Virus record (IMG/VR): IMGVR_UViG_3300044970_001657
Coordinates: 1 to 47,340 of that record
Length of the DNA: 47,340 bases
DNA from: a virus
Strand: one strand, 5' to 3'
In this document: positions 8,676-16,400 of the stretch, piece after piece
Position numbering within the stretch: position 1 is the stretch's first letter
Layout of the letters: the number at the start of each line of letters is the position of its first letter
The notes under the pieces: model-generated
What the model saw: only the letters and a program-made list of their open reading frames with translations
What the model was told of the DNA's origin: nothing
Database searches by the model: none
Made by a program: the position numbers and the translations under genes

Positions 8676-9251
8676 TCACATGTACTGCAGTGTGGACGTT
8701 TTGGCCCGCGCCCCAGCGGAATTACTAGAGCCATAGGACTCAGGATCAACTGGCCCACCTTGCTGGAAACCAGGTACACCCATAGATTCGGGGATAGTGC
8801 CAAGGGCAATGCCGCCTAGCCCAGCCGCACCAGCGGCGGCAGGAGCTGCAAGTGCGCCAAAAACAGGTTTTGATGCAGCTTGCAAAGAAGCCGGTAAATT
8901 CAAAAGGCCTGTTCTTACAACATTACCAACAGTTTCAGGCGAATATAAAGTGGCCGCTTGTCCACGGCTTAAGTATTCTGGGCTATTTACAATCTGTTGT
9001 TCTACACGTTGACGAATAGAGCGTCCAGATTTGCCAAGTCCTTTATCAATACCTTTGTTGAGTAAAGACGGAACAACATCGGCATACTTGCCAGCCAACT
9101 GACGAGCGCCCAGTAAACCACCCCCAGCGCCAAGGGCACCTGTAGTTCCAGCGAGAATTGCTGAACCTGGATCTTCACCTTGAGAAAGGGCGTACCCACC
9201 CGCAGCCAAACCAGCGGCAAGAGGTACGCCTACTTTTAAGCGATTACGCAT
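8676..9251 (-). CDS. glycine-zipper membrane-interacting virion protein, 191 aa
   Basis: The N-terminal 60 residues are Gly/Ala-rich and hydrophobic (GVPLAAGLAAGGYALSQG, then ILAGTTGALGAGGGLLGA), and a second hydrophobic block lies at about 125-160. Such segments occur in internal or ejection proteins that insert into host membranes. It lies between the scaffold-like and capsid genes, and a 106-nt leader carrying the capsid Shine-Dalgarno follows. I see no enzymatic motif. A holin role cannot be excluded but its length and place argue for a virion protein. Confidence 0.6.
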   Translation of the reverse strand: MRNRLKVGVPLAAGLAAGGYALSQGEDPGSAILAGTTGALGAGGGLLGARQLAGKYADVVPSLLNKGIDKGLGKSGRSIRQRVEQQIVNSPEYLSRGQAATLYSPETVGNVVRTGLLNLPASLQAASKPVFGALAAPAAAGAAGLGGIALGTIPESMGVPGFQQGGPVDPESYGSSNSAGARAKTSTLQYM

Positions 9252-9255
9252 CGCC

Positions 9256-10230
9256 TTACTCCATCACAAACAGTTTGTTTGCAACAACTTGAGGCTGGGC
9301 TTGGTTCAGGAGACGCCAAGCGTTCTGGGGATCACGGGCCATTTGCTCACCGAAAGAACCCCAGAAGTTTTCAGGAGCTTGGGGAGCAGCAGCGGCGGGA
9401 GGTGCAGGGAACTGACCAAGTTGGGGCTGTTCCAGGGCCTGAGTCGGATAACCACGAGTCTCTAATTGAGCTTCGTTTTCGTACACAGGATACGGACCTT
9501 CAGGACCAAAGAACTTCAGCGTGTAATCGCTGAGCACATCGGGGTTGGTCAGAATCTCGTTGTACGCCAGGTTCTCCTGGTGCTCATTGACCGCAAAGTT
9601 GGCGTAACCGGTCAGTGCATCAGCGGCGCGGTTTCCCCACGCGACGGCGCTGTCCAGCATCCCTTCCAGATTCAGGGCGTAGTTGTTCAGCAGAGCCGGA
9701 GCTTCCACCCCGTACGCGTCGATTACCATCCGGCTTTCCTGGCTCAGATCCAGGTAATCCGCGATCTCCGCCAAGGACGGACTGGAGGAGGTTTGGGAAT
9801 AGTTGGGCGAGTATTCCTGGTTGGGAGACCAAGTCTGCGGAACCGATTGTTGCGTATTGGGGCTGCTGGCCAGGCCGTAGTTGGCTGGGGTATACGCTGT
9901 CGGAGCCTGCGAGGGTGCTCCCTGGAACGGGGATTGAACTGGAGCGCTCAGCAGGTTCACCACCTTGTTGAACGCCGATTCCCAAGGATTCCCCGCCTGG
10001 TCCGCCGGTTGGGATTGGGGGGCGTACTGAGTAGGGGCTGATTGGTAGCTGGGGATCGCCTGAGGTACCGCTTGGGGGTAGCTGGTACCCACCTGATAAG
10101 CCACTGGAGCCGCCTGGTAGCTGGCCGGAGTTGCCTGAGGAGCCGGAGCTGCCATCACGTAACTGCTCGGAGCGACGGCCGCTGGTGCTTGGCTCGTCTG
10201 TGGGATCGATTGGACGGTAGCGTCCTGCAT
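9256..10230 (-). CDS. scaffold-like protein, Pro/Gln/Ala-rich, 324 aa
   Basis: ATG at 10230 follows an excellent Shine-Dalgarno (AAGGAG, 7-nt spacer), so this frame is real even though its first 611 nt lie inside the portal frame. Residues 1-150 are Pro/Gln/Ala/Ser-rich and disordered-looking. About 150-240 is helical (LAEIADYLDLSQESRMVID), and the tail is again Pro/Gln-rich ending RLLNQAQPQVVANKLFVME. Position between portal and capsid and an Ala/Gln-rich helical sequence fit a capsid scaffold, though a minor head protein is possible. Confidence 0.65.
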   Translation of the reverse strand: MQDATVQSIPQTSQAPAAVAPSSYVMAAPAPQATPASYQAAPVAYQVGTSYPQAVPQAIPSYQSAPTQYAPQSQPADQAGNPWESAFNKVVNLLSAPVQSPFQGAPSQAPTAYTPANYGLASSPNTQQSVPQTWSPNQEYSPNYSQTSSSPSLAEIADYLDLSQESRMVIDAYGVEAPALLNNYALNLEGMLDSAVAWGNRAADALTGYANFAVNEHQENLAYNEILTNPDVLSDYTLKFFGPEGPYPVYENEAQLETRGYPTQALEQPQLGQFPAPPAAAAPQAPENFWGSFGEQMARDPQNAWRLLNQAQPQVVANKLFVME

Positions 10231-11980
10231 AACTCATCTCCTTTTGTAGAGCTTCTAAAGTGCGATACAGATATGGGGTTAAATCCAATCGCGGATCTGC
10301 AGCCATCGGTAAGTCCGGTGATTGCGGATGGGGGGTCTGCATCATTCCACCCACCAGGCGAGCAAATTGAGAGTAAGCACCCTGCAATTCATTCACCATC
10401 CTGAACGGGAAACCTGATAGCATCCCGGCCCTTTCTTCATCCGTCTTAGACGGGAAGAGGTACTTCAGTGCTTCAATGCTATCAACACCTAATTCTTGCA
10501 GGTTGCGAACAACAATGGAGTTGTTCAGTACATCTTGCGTAGAATCTTCGTATACAGGTCCCAGCCAACGCCACTGCATCGTGACATCACCGTCTGGAAT
10601 CAACCCAAGTACACCGGGTGGAATCTGCTGAGTCTTCAAGCAAGCCATCATCAATTGCTTGACCTGCTCTTCAAACGCACGCATTGCATCGTTGTATGCG
10701 GCAATGTCTGCGTCAGATGCAGTCTCTGGTAGTTCCAGGGGTTTCTCTAGTCCTGCAGCTGCCGCCAACGTCTCTCGGAACAAGCGCTCTTCCTGGTAAA
10801 TAATGAGTTCCAGGCAACGACACACACCATAGGTGTAAATGGCGTTTGCTTTTTTCTTCGATGTTGCGGAAACACGTCCAAACAGAGACTTGTACTCCGT
10901 AGCTGTCACGCCTGCAGAAATGGAAAGTTCATCCACACCGCCTAAAGCTGTGCGGATTTCTTCTCGGTACTGACGTGCGAAGGAATTCTGGTCACCAGTG
11001 ATGGCATCTGGAACAATGTAACCAACACGGTCGTTAGGTTCCAGGTTTGCGATCACCCTTGGTACGCGGATCTGACCGTCAACACCACGGGAGATTGGGT
11101 CTGCTTTGAACCTTGATTGGCTCAATGCACCCATGCCAGTAAAGCCTGAGTTAGCAGCAATAGACGGACGCTGTACAGCTACATCACCGCCGGCCTCCAT
11201 CAGGTCGGTCTTGGGACGAGACGAAAGAAGGGTTGGGTTACCAAAGAACTGCACGTTCTTCCGCATGGTGCGGACCATTTCATCATGCGTGCAGATGTGG
11301 TTGGCTAGCGCTTCAAACTCACCAACACCTTCAGTTGAGAAGCCTTTGGGATTATTGAAGATCTCAACGCAGGGAATGAATCCAAGCGTATTCTTGAACG
11401 TTTTAGTTTTACCTGGATTTGCTTGGTAAACAGTATCGAAAGAAAGTTCGCCTTCCGAATGAGTCTCCTCAATTGTTCGCCGTTTGATTGAAAGGCGGAT
11501 GTAGCGTTTTGCTCCGCCTTGTCCCATGTAAGCAGGGCCTGTAAGCTTGTCGCTTGCAATGTCCTGCTGGAAGCCAAGACCCTGACGGACCTTGTAGCTA
11601 TAGATGATTACAACTTCGTCAAGCTCGCCGTCGATGTTGTAGAAAGAACGATATTCGTGACGCCTGAAATAATAAAGGCGATAGTTGTTTTGTGTGGGCC
11701 GGATGTAAAAGATACCCTGGCCATCACACATGAAATAGTCCCAGATTGAATCCAGGCGTGTGTCGATCTGATTGTATTTGACTACGCGATCAATAAAGTC
11801 TTTGCGCTGATTACCGAAGTTGTCTTGTGCAGGAAAAAATTCAACACCTTGGCGGATGCCAAAGAGCTTCATCTGTGCAAGGTGTGACGCTACGATGCCC
11901 GTATCAATAGACGCACCGCCGTCTTTATCGAGGTACGAGTCGACAATTTCTTTAAGGCGTGATTTAGCGTCTACGGCCAT
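9620..11980 (-). CDS. portal protein, 786 aa, with a long overprinted C-terminal tail
   Basis: The first ~570 residues look like a portal protein. They include an N-terminal helical region (SRLKEIVDSYLDKD), a beta-rich wing (GQGIFYIRPTQNNYRLYYF), and a long helix and crown region with QYREEIRTALGGVDELSIS. Portals form the dodecameric DNA entry vertex and dock the terminase. From about residue 584 the frame overlaps the scaffold-like gene for 611 nt and becomes Gly/Ser/Pro/Arg-rich low complexity. It is open to 9620 but may be only weakly constrained. Portals of short-tailed phages are commonly about 500-700 aa, so this length is unusual. Confidence 0.78.
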   Translation of the reverse strand: MAVDAKSRLKEIVDSYLDKDGGASIDTGIVASHLAQMKLFGIRQGVEFFPAQDNFGNQRKDFIDRVVKYNQIDTRLDSIWDYFMCDGQGIFYIRPTQNNYRLYYFRRHEYRSFYNIDGELDEVVIIYSYKVRQGLGFQQDIASDKLTGPAYMGQGGAKRYIRLSIKRRTIEETHSEGELSFDTVYQANPGKTKTFKNTLGFIPCVEIFNNPKGFSTEGVGEFEALANHICTHDEMVRTMRKNVQFFGNPTLLSSRPKTDLMEAGGDVAVQRPSIAANSGFTGMGALSQSRFKADPISRGVDGQIRVPRVIANLEPNDRVGYIVPDAITGDQNSFARQYREEIRTALGGVDELSISAGVTATEYKSLFGRVSATSKKKANAIYTYGVCRCLELIIYQEERLFRETLAAAAGLEKPLELPETASDADIAAYNDAMRAFEEQVKQLMMACLKTQQIPPGVLGLIPDGDVTMQWRWLGPVYEDSTQDVLNNSIVVRNLQELGVDSIEALKYLFPSKTDEERAGMLSGFPFRMVNELQGAYSQFARLVGGMMQTPHPQSPDLPMAADPRLDLTPYLYRTLEALQKEMSYAGRYRPIDPTDEPSTSGRRSEQLRDGSSGSSGNSGQLPGGSSGLSGGYQLPPSGTSGDPQLPISPYSVRPPIPTGGPGGESLGIGVQQGGEPAERSSSIPVPGSTLAGSDSVYPSQLRPGQQPQYATIGSADLVSQPGILAQLFPNLLQSVLGGDRGLPGSEPGKPDGNRRVRGGSSGSAEQLRPESGRDAGQRRRVGKPRR

Positions 11981-12019
11981 TAACTATTTACCCCTTGTTC
12001 TGTTAATACTAACAATAAA

Positions 12020-12364
12020 TCAGACAACTGTCTTACCAATAAAACCTTGGGGGAGCTGTCCACCAGGGAAGAAGGCTGCATTGCCCGTTGGTACACCGCC
12101 TTGGAATCCACCCATGGCAAGTGGAAGTTGAGGGCCTGCACCAGGCATGATGCCACGCCGCTTGAGTTCTTCGTTTAACTGTTGATTTTGTTGCGTGCCG
12201 CCTTCGTAAAGACGTTTGAGCTGTTCGCCAGAACGGCCACCTAACGCACCTGCGCCCCTATTGATGTCAAAGCTAGGAGAGCCCGCAACCAAGTTGTTTG
12301 CACTCCCAACCCCGGCCATATTGCCTGCGGGAAAACCGTAATCGCCATTATAATAACGAATCAT
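12020..12364 (-). CDS. hypothetical protein, 114 aa
   Basis: Unrecognised Gly/Asn/Gln-rich protein with a short helical centre (GRSGEQLKRLYEGGTQQNQQ) and a Gly/Pro-rich C-terminus. The ATG directly abuts the stop of the AbrB-like gene, and the portal gene starts 39 nt downstream. Composition resembles other small virion proteins in this operon (for example 15078-15377), suggesting a minor structural role. Confidence 0.6.
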   Translation of the reverse strand: MIRYYNGDYGFPAGNMAGVGSANNLVAGSPSFDINRGAGALGGRSGEQLKRLYEGGTQQNQQLNEELKRRGIMPGAGPQLPLAMGGFQGGVPTGNAAFFPGGQLPQGFIGKTVV

Positions 12365-12547
12365 TTAATCCTCCAGCACTTCGTAACCTGCTATGTCATT
12401 CAGTCTACTCAATACAATTCCATTTCCTTTTAAATTCCACTCGAGAATATCACCCTCTTCCCAGCCAAGTTCTTCAATTGCTTCGTCTGGCAGCAAGATA
12501 AAACTATCTCCGTTTTCGTCTTCTTGTACTTCCAGGATGTAGCTCAT
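12365..12547 (-). CDS. AbrB/SpoVT-like DNA-binding protein, 60 aa
   Basis: The whole protein matches the swapped-hairpin AbrB-type pattern: GDSFILLPDEAIEELGW followed by EEGDILEWNLKGNGIVLSRL. These domains dimerise and bind DNA, acting as transition-state regulators or antitoxins. No toxin partner is next to it. It overlaps the coiled-coil gene by 4 nt (ATGA) and abuts the next gene. Similar 60-70 aa proteins occur in cyanophages. Its place in the late operon suggests it is made with structural proteins. Confidence 0.75.
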   Translation of the reverse strand: MSYILEVQEDENGDSFILLPDEAIEELGWEEGDILEWNLKGNGIVLSRLNDIAGYEVLED

Positions 12548-12837
12548 TTTGTCAAAAGCTTTTCAATAAGCTTATCAAGCTTAATATTGATCTGGTTAAA
12601 GTTGTCATGCATTTCCTGGATCTCCCTAAGGAAGTCCACTTTCAAGACATATTCAAGCGGCATGCGATTGACTTGATTTTCAAGAGAAGTCACTTTGTTC
12701 TCTTGTGCTGTCATTATGTCACGCAATTGTTTCATACGTTCGTATGTGCGGCCTAATATTTTATTGGCGACCCAAGACCCCCCTGTAAGTGCGGAAATTA
12801 CCGCTGTCAAACCAAGGGCTAAGTACTCTGGTCCCAC
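12544..12837 (-). CDS. N-terminal membrane anchor plus coiled coil, 97 aa
   Basis: Residues 4-27 (EYLALGLTAVISALTGGSWV) form one hydrophobic segment, followed by a long amphipathic coiled coil (about 30-97). It resembles small phage proteins often annotated as holin-like or spanin-like next to the terminase, but the single anchor with coiled coil does not settle a lysis role. It lies directly after the terL 3' remnant and overlaps the AbrB-like gene by 4 nt. Confidence 0.6.
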   Translation of the reverse strand: MGPEYLALGLTAVISALTGGSWVANKILGRTYERMKQLRDIMTAQENKVTSLENQVNRMPLEYVLKVDFLREIQEMHDNFNQINIKLDKLIEKLLTK

Positions 12838-12868
12838 GACTGCAAACGCTTTTTATTAATTCTAATTC

Positions 12869-12925
12869 TTAGTAATCAAGATGAAGCTGCCCTTTTCGCG
12901 CAAGTCCGTTAACAAGCCAAACTAA
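12869..12925 (-). pseudogene. duplicate terL 3' end (18 codons and stop) displaced by the HNH gene
   Basis: Read on the minus strand this encodes LVWLVNGLARKGQLHLDY followed by TAA, the same 18 residues that end the intact terL at 13411-13355. Thirteen of the 18 codons differ, all synonymously. The upstream part overlaps the HNH gene's last codons in another frame. It is most simply the original terL 3' end, stranded when the HNH unit inserted. Confidence 0.85.
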
Positions 12926-13355
12926 CTTTATTTAAGCGTTGCTCGTACGTTTTTATGCGATGGCAATTGGCGCATAATACTTGGCATTTTTTTATTTCTT
13001 CTTTTAATGCCTCAATATTGGTTGTATGCATTTTGGCGATATCGCGTGATTTGGTAACAGGGTCTAAATGATCAAAATCAAGGGCAGCATGATGATCCTT
13101 GTATCCACATTTTTCGCAACCACGTTTTAATTTTTCATCTTTAATAATTTTTGCATTACGTTTTTGTGCTCTTTTTGCGGCATCGCGACAGCTAGTCTCT
13201 CTTTTTGCCCATGCCTCCGGACTGAGCCAATTCATCTGAAATGTTCCGTCTTTATTGATTCTTGATTTACGTCTATATCCCAAAAAAATCCGTCCGTCAA
13301 GACCGACTTCACCATACTTCCAGGGTTTATTTGTTTCAGGATTGACACGTTCCAT
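12909..13355 (-). CDS. HNH endonuclease inserted at the terL 3' end, 148 aa
   Basis: A zinc-coordinated HNH domain is visible: Cys80-x2-Cys83 (GCEKCG), the catalytic His region LDFDHLDP (His96), and Cys128-x2-Cys131-His132 (CANCHR). Residues 1-70 form a basic, possibly DNA-binding N-terminus. The ATG overlaps the terL stop (TAATG). The last six codons are borrowed from a duplicated terL end read in another frame. HNH genes commonly flank terminase genes and some assist cos packaging, but the AT-rich sequence and target duplication point to a mobile homing endonuclease. Confidence 0.85.
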   Translation of the reverse strand: MERVNPETNKPWKYGEVGLDGRIFLGYRRKSRINKDGTFQMNWLSPEAWAKRETSCRDAAKRAQKRNAKIIKDEKLKRGCEKCGYKDHHAALDFDHLDPVTKSRDIAKMHTTNIEALKEEIKKCQVLCANCHRIKTYEQRLNKVSLAC

Positions 13356-14881
13356 TAATAATCAAGGTGTAGTTGGCCTTTGCGGGCGAGGCCATTGACT
13401 AACCATACTAACGCGTCGACCGTGTCGTCGTGACTGCTGACACCAAAGTTTGTCAGTTCTTCAAACATGTTTGTAAAGTTGCGGTAACGATTGAAGATAA
13501 TTTTGCGATCCTCAAACATACCAATGATGCCACGAAAGCGAGCCAATTTGTCAGCCCTGAAGCCCTTAACTGGATGCCAGAGTAAGTTGTAAAGGCCTTC
13601 GTTGCTTAGACAGACTCTCTTGAAGTCCGCCTCCAGGGACGCTTGGTACTGGACTGCTTCTGACCAGATGTCGCAAGTTGAATAAGTCGGAAAGTAATTC
13701 CCGTTATCATCGCGACCAAGAATAGACCAATCATTGAGTAGCTCTTTCATTGCGTCGAGTTTTTCCAGGTTGCCCATTACGCGAATGCGGCGATAATCAA
13801 TGATGTGTATGCGATCATCAACGCGACCACCTAGCACCATTACGGTGTAGTCATTCTTTTCCTTGATGCCTGCAGACAGGTCAACACCAATGCCAAGAGC
13901 GTCGAATTCAGTTGAGATTTCAGCTTTAACAATTAGCTCTGGTGCCAGGGACAGCTCGTTCTGTCTGATAACTTGATTCATGTACTGGAATGAAAAAGCA
14001 ATTGGTGCCTGCCTTTTCTTTTCCTTTAGGTAATCAAGGGACCACATCTCAGGCCAATAGGACTCCTCGTCTCCTGTGACGGGATCATTTTGGATTGCAG
14101 AGAGAACAATCTGCGTCCAGTTGTTTTGTTCGTTGAAAGTAGTTGCGTGAATGTCATCATGTCGGAAGCGAGTTCCAAGGCAGATAGCCCGTCCACCTTC
14201 AAACATGGTTGGTGCAATCACTGCGTTCCAGTTCTCCTGCATCATCTTTCTGATGTCAGGGTTTGCGATGTCCGCCGAACTTTTAATGGCGTCATCAATG
14301 CAAACCAGATGACTACGCTTGGAAGTCACCGAACCTTTTAGGCCTGCAGCGCAGAGCGTGAACTGTTCGTCACCTGTGGTTTCAATGCCAGCAAATCGAT
14401 GGTCAATTGACCAATACTCATTACTGGTTACGTTCTTGAGAAGACGTACCTTTGGGAATACCTCTTGATATCGCTTGCTCTCAATGATGCGTTTGATGGT
14501 TGCCGACTTAGAGCGTGCAATATCAACCGTATACGACAGATAAAGAATCTGTAGTGGCATTTTGGCCGTGGTGTGCACGCCAATTGCCCATGCAGTAAAC
14601 AAACCCAAGCTTGTGGATTTGGCACTACCCCTGGGCGCCAGTAGATCAATATTGGGGCCAGCAATTTTGGTCAGACAATTACTATCTTCCCCTGTAACGA
14701 AGTGACGATGCCATTCCTTGTGGTGCTTTGCAGGAGGCTTATCGGCTACGTACTCACAAAAAAAGCTGAAATCTTCTCGCGCTAACGCAAGAGAATCTTC
14801 GTTTTTTGGTTTTCTAAGTTGTTGGTTTTTAGCAGCTGCCTTTGCATTTCGCCTGTGTGTTAAGTGAAGATACGAAGGCAC
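13355..14881 (-). CDS. terL: terminase large subunit (TerL), 508 aa
   Basis: This is the ATPase-nuclease motor that packages DNA through the portal. The Walker A motif APRGSAKST is at residues 82-90 and the Walker B HLVCIDD at 191-197. The RNase H-like nuclease domain begins near GIGVDLSAG (Asp334), with a later Asp pair in HDDTVDAL near the end. The start is GTG at 14881. The length is normal for TerL. The last 18 codons (13358-13411) have a synonymously recoded twin downstream of the HNH gene, so this C-terminus may have been supplied by the inserted element. Confidence 0.92.
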   Translation of the reverse strand: MPSYLHLTHRRNAKAAAKNQQLRKPKNEDSLALAREDFSFFCEYVADKPPAKHHKEWHRHFVTGEDSNCLTKIAGPNIDLLAPRGSAKSTSLGLFTAWAIGVHTTAKMPLQILYLSYTVDIARSKSATIKRIIESKRYQEVFPKVRLLKNVTSNEYWSIDHRFAGIETTGDEQFTLCAAGLKGSVTSKRSHLVCIDDAIKSSADIANPDIRKMMQENWNAVIAPTMFEGGRAICLGTRFRHDDIHATTFNEQNNWTQIVLSAIQNDPVTGDEESYWPEMWSLDYLKEKKRQAPIAFSFQYMNQVIRQNELSLAPELIVKAEISTEFDALGIGVDLSAGIKEKNDYTVMVLGGRVDDRIHIIDYRRIRVMGNLEKLDAMKELLNDWSILGRDDNGNYFPTYSTCDIWSEAVQYQASLEADFKRVCLSNEGLYNLLWHPVKGFRADKLARFRGIIGMFEDRKIIFNRYRNFTNMFEELTNFGVSSHDDTVDALVWLVNGLARKGQLHLDY

Positions 14882-14913
14882 GACTAGTATTTAACGTATC
14901 TCTAAATACTACC

Positions 14914-15078
14914 CTATTTTTTTTCTTTTTGCTTCCGCTTTTCTTCTTGGTACTTTTGAGCTTTATCTAAAGCTGCTTTACGCTTTTCTTTGTCTGACAT
15001 CTCAGACCCATCCTTGTTCTTTGCTTCTTTTTTCTTGAGGTATTCAAGAAATTGCGGAGGCATCTTACCTTTTGCCAT
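14914..15078 (-). CDS. small Lys-rich protein, 54 aa
   Basis: A 54-codon gene starting at ATG 15078, overlapping the preceding stop (TGATG). The sequence begins MAKGKMPPQFLEYLKKKEAK, continues with a highly charged Lys/Glu helix (DKEKRKAALDKAQKYQEEK) and ends in poly-Lys. It is probably one long helix that could bind DNA or a capsid protein. It sits immediately upstream of terL, as do two other small genes. No family recognised. Confidence 0.65.
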   Translation of the reverse strand: MAKGKMPPQFLEYLKKKEAKNKDGSEMSDKEKRKAALDKAQKYQEEKRKQKEKK

Positions 15079-15377
15079 CAGCCCATCTCTTGACGAATAC
15101 GAGCAATCATCTGCTGGTAAGCAGGAGATCCTACAGATTCTCCTTCAGTAGCACGTACTGCACGACCAGGACCAAAAGAAATTCCCTGTGGTGTTCCACG
15201 GTTTAAGCCTTCTGATACCGCTGCGCTGCCTGACATACCCCCTTCTTCCGTCATGGGGCTACCCATGGGTGCAGGAGCAGTTGACAGTGCCTGACGACGG
15301 CGGCTGATACCTTCGCTAGCCATCTGCTGCTGGCGTGCCCTGCCGGCAAGCTGGGAATTATTTGCGTTTGAGCCCAT
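15078..15377 (-). CDS. hypothetical protein, 99 aa
   Basis: Unrecognised Gly/Ser/Ala/Arg-rich protein with an Arg/Gln-rich N-terminal helix (LAGRARQQQMASEGI), a low-complexity Gly/Pro middle and a short C-terminal helix (AYQQMIARIRQEMG). Likely a small structural or assembly protein, judging by composition and position between the putative small terminase and terL. It is translationally coupled to the 54-aa gene. Confidence 0.6.
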   Translation of the reverse strand: MGSNANNSQLAGRARQQQMASEGISRRRQALSTAPAPMGSPMTEEGGMSGSAAVSEGLNRGTPQGISFGPGRAVRATEGESVGSPAYQQMIARIRQEMG

Positions 15378-15413
15378 GCCTGGTAACTGAATTTAAACCT
15401 ATCTTAGTACGGG

Positions 15414-15905
15414 CTATTCCTCTAGTTGCATGCGAGACCACACACTCATTGACGCTTCTTCCAGGGGAATCTCAATTGGATCGTCCTTGAAAATCGAAAG
15501 GAGTTCTCGAATAGCACGATCTGCACCAGCCATCAAGAGGCCCTTGCGATCCTTATTGGAGGTATAAGTTTCTACTTGCGCAATTGTGCCACGCAATTCT
15601 TTTTGCATGGAGGCAAGACGTGCTACACCTGCGTCACGCTTGACGAGACCCTGCTCTACATCTTCGCGCAACTTACGCATGTCCTCTTGCATCTCATCGA
15701 TTTCGTACAAGAGTTTTTTACGGTGATCCGGCTTGACGTAACGGTCCTTAACCCAGAGCTCACACGGGATTGCACTACCTTTGTATCCAAGGAATCTTGA
15801 ATACAAGTAGATTTCAATCGTTGAGTAGTTATCGGATGCAAAAGAGAGAAATGATTCTTGGGTAGAAGCGTCTAAGTTGTCTACCCAAGCATCAAATATC
15901 TCAAT
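15414..15905 (-). CDS. candidate terminase small subunit-like protein, non-canonical start or frameshift
   Basis: The convincing protein sequence begins at DIEIFDAWVDNLDAS and runs ~163 residues with a helical hairpin and coiled coil (YEIDEMQEDMRKLREDVEQ). The frame stays open upstream to 16070, but that part is Ser/Lys/Thr shadow sequence opposite the 85-aa gene. There is no ATG, GTG or TTG near the sensible start. Instead ATT at 15905 overlaps the upstream TGA (ATTGA). Either ATT initiates by coupling or the upstream protein shifts frame into this one. Location just before terL suggests a TerS-like role, unproven. Confidence 0.5.
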   Translation of the reverse strand: MEIFDAWVDNLDASTQESFLSFASDNYSTIEIYLYSRFLGYKGSAIPCELWVKDRYVKPDHRKKLLYEIDEMQEDMRKLREDVEQGLVKRDAGVARLASMQKELRGTIAQVETYTSNKDRKGLLMAGADRAIRELLSIFKDDPIEIPLEEASMSVWSRMQLEE

Positions 15906-16158
15906 ATCGATAAGCTCGTTGGGCCTGGTCGTAGTCTCGCTCTTCGTCCTTCTGCTTGAACTGCTGACCTTGTTCGGCGGAAGTGCGCTGCTCGGTTGCG
16001 CCTTTACCGATTGTTTCACGTTCTTGTTCACCAGCAGTCTCCATTTTTTTCTTAGAGAATTCGTAAGCAACGCCAGCAGCTTGGCGATATTTATCTAGAT
16101 CAAACCAGTCGTCTTCACTTGACTGGCCAACCGGAACATCGGAAAAGCTGCTGGTCAT
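15901..16158 (-). CDS. hypothetical protein, 85 aa, paralogous N-terminal motif
   Basis: The N-terminus PVGQSSEDDWFDLDKYRQ resembles PTGQADSDDYFDINKFEQ of the next upstream 58-aa gene, suggesting a shared docking motif. The rest is a charged Glu/Gln/Lys helix (residues 30-85). The TGA at 15901-15903 lies within the start region of the following gene. The product could end here or continue by frameshift into the 163-residue protein. Confidence 0.6.
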   Translation of the reverse strand: MTSSFSDVPVGQSSEDDWFDLDKYRQAAGVAYEFSKKKMETAGEQERETIGKGATEQRTSAEQGQQFKQKDEERDYDQAQRAYRY

Positions 16159-16183
16159 GGCTTATAAAGTCTACGAGAAAAAA

Positions 16184-16360
16184 TCAGAAGTTGCTCATCA
16201 TGCTGGCAAGACCTTGGGCATAAACATCACGCCGGCCTTCCAGAGATTTCTGACGCTGTTGACGACCCTTGGAACCCTCTAAACGTTGGAGCAGTTGCTC
16301 AAACTTATTGATATCAAAGTAGTCGTCAGAGTCGGCTTGACCAGTAGGAGTAGCAGCCAT
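16184..16360 (-). CDS. hypothetical protein, 58 aa
   Basis: Starts ATG at 16360 and ends TGA at 16184. The sequence MAATPTGQADSDDYFDINKF is followed by a basic Gln/Arg helix (EQLLQRLEGSKGRQQRQKS). Its first ~22 residues parallel those of the 85-aa gene 25 nt downstream, so the two probably arose by duplication or bind the same partner. No family recognised. Confidence 0.6.
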   Translation of the reverse strand: MAATPTGQADSDDYFDINKFEQLLQRLEGSKGRQQRQKSLEGRRDVYAQGLASMMSNF

Positions 16361-16400
16361 ACATTTAAATCATTGACTGTTCTAATTATACCTGATACAT

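Noticed and set aside
9466-10041. 191-codon plus-strand frame antisense to scaffold and portal
   Set aside because: Arg/Gly/Val shadow composition opposite two overlapping genes; no leader or start signal.
15906-16070. Upstream extension of the terminase-adjacent frame
   Set aside because: Ser/Lys/Thr-rich shadow of the 85-aa gene; I treat the real product as beginning near 15905.
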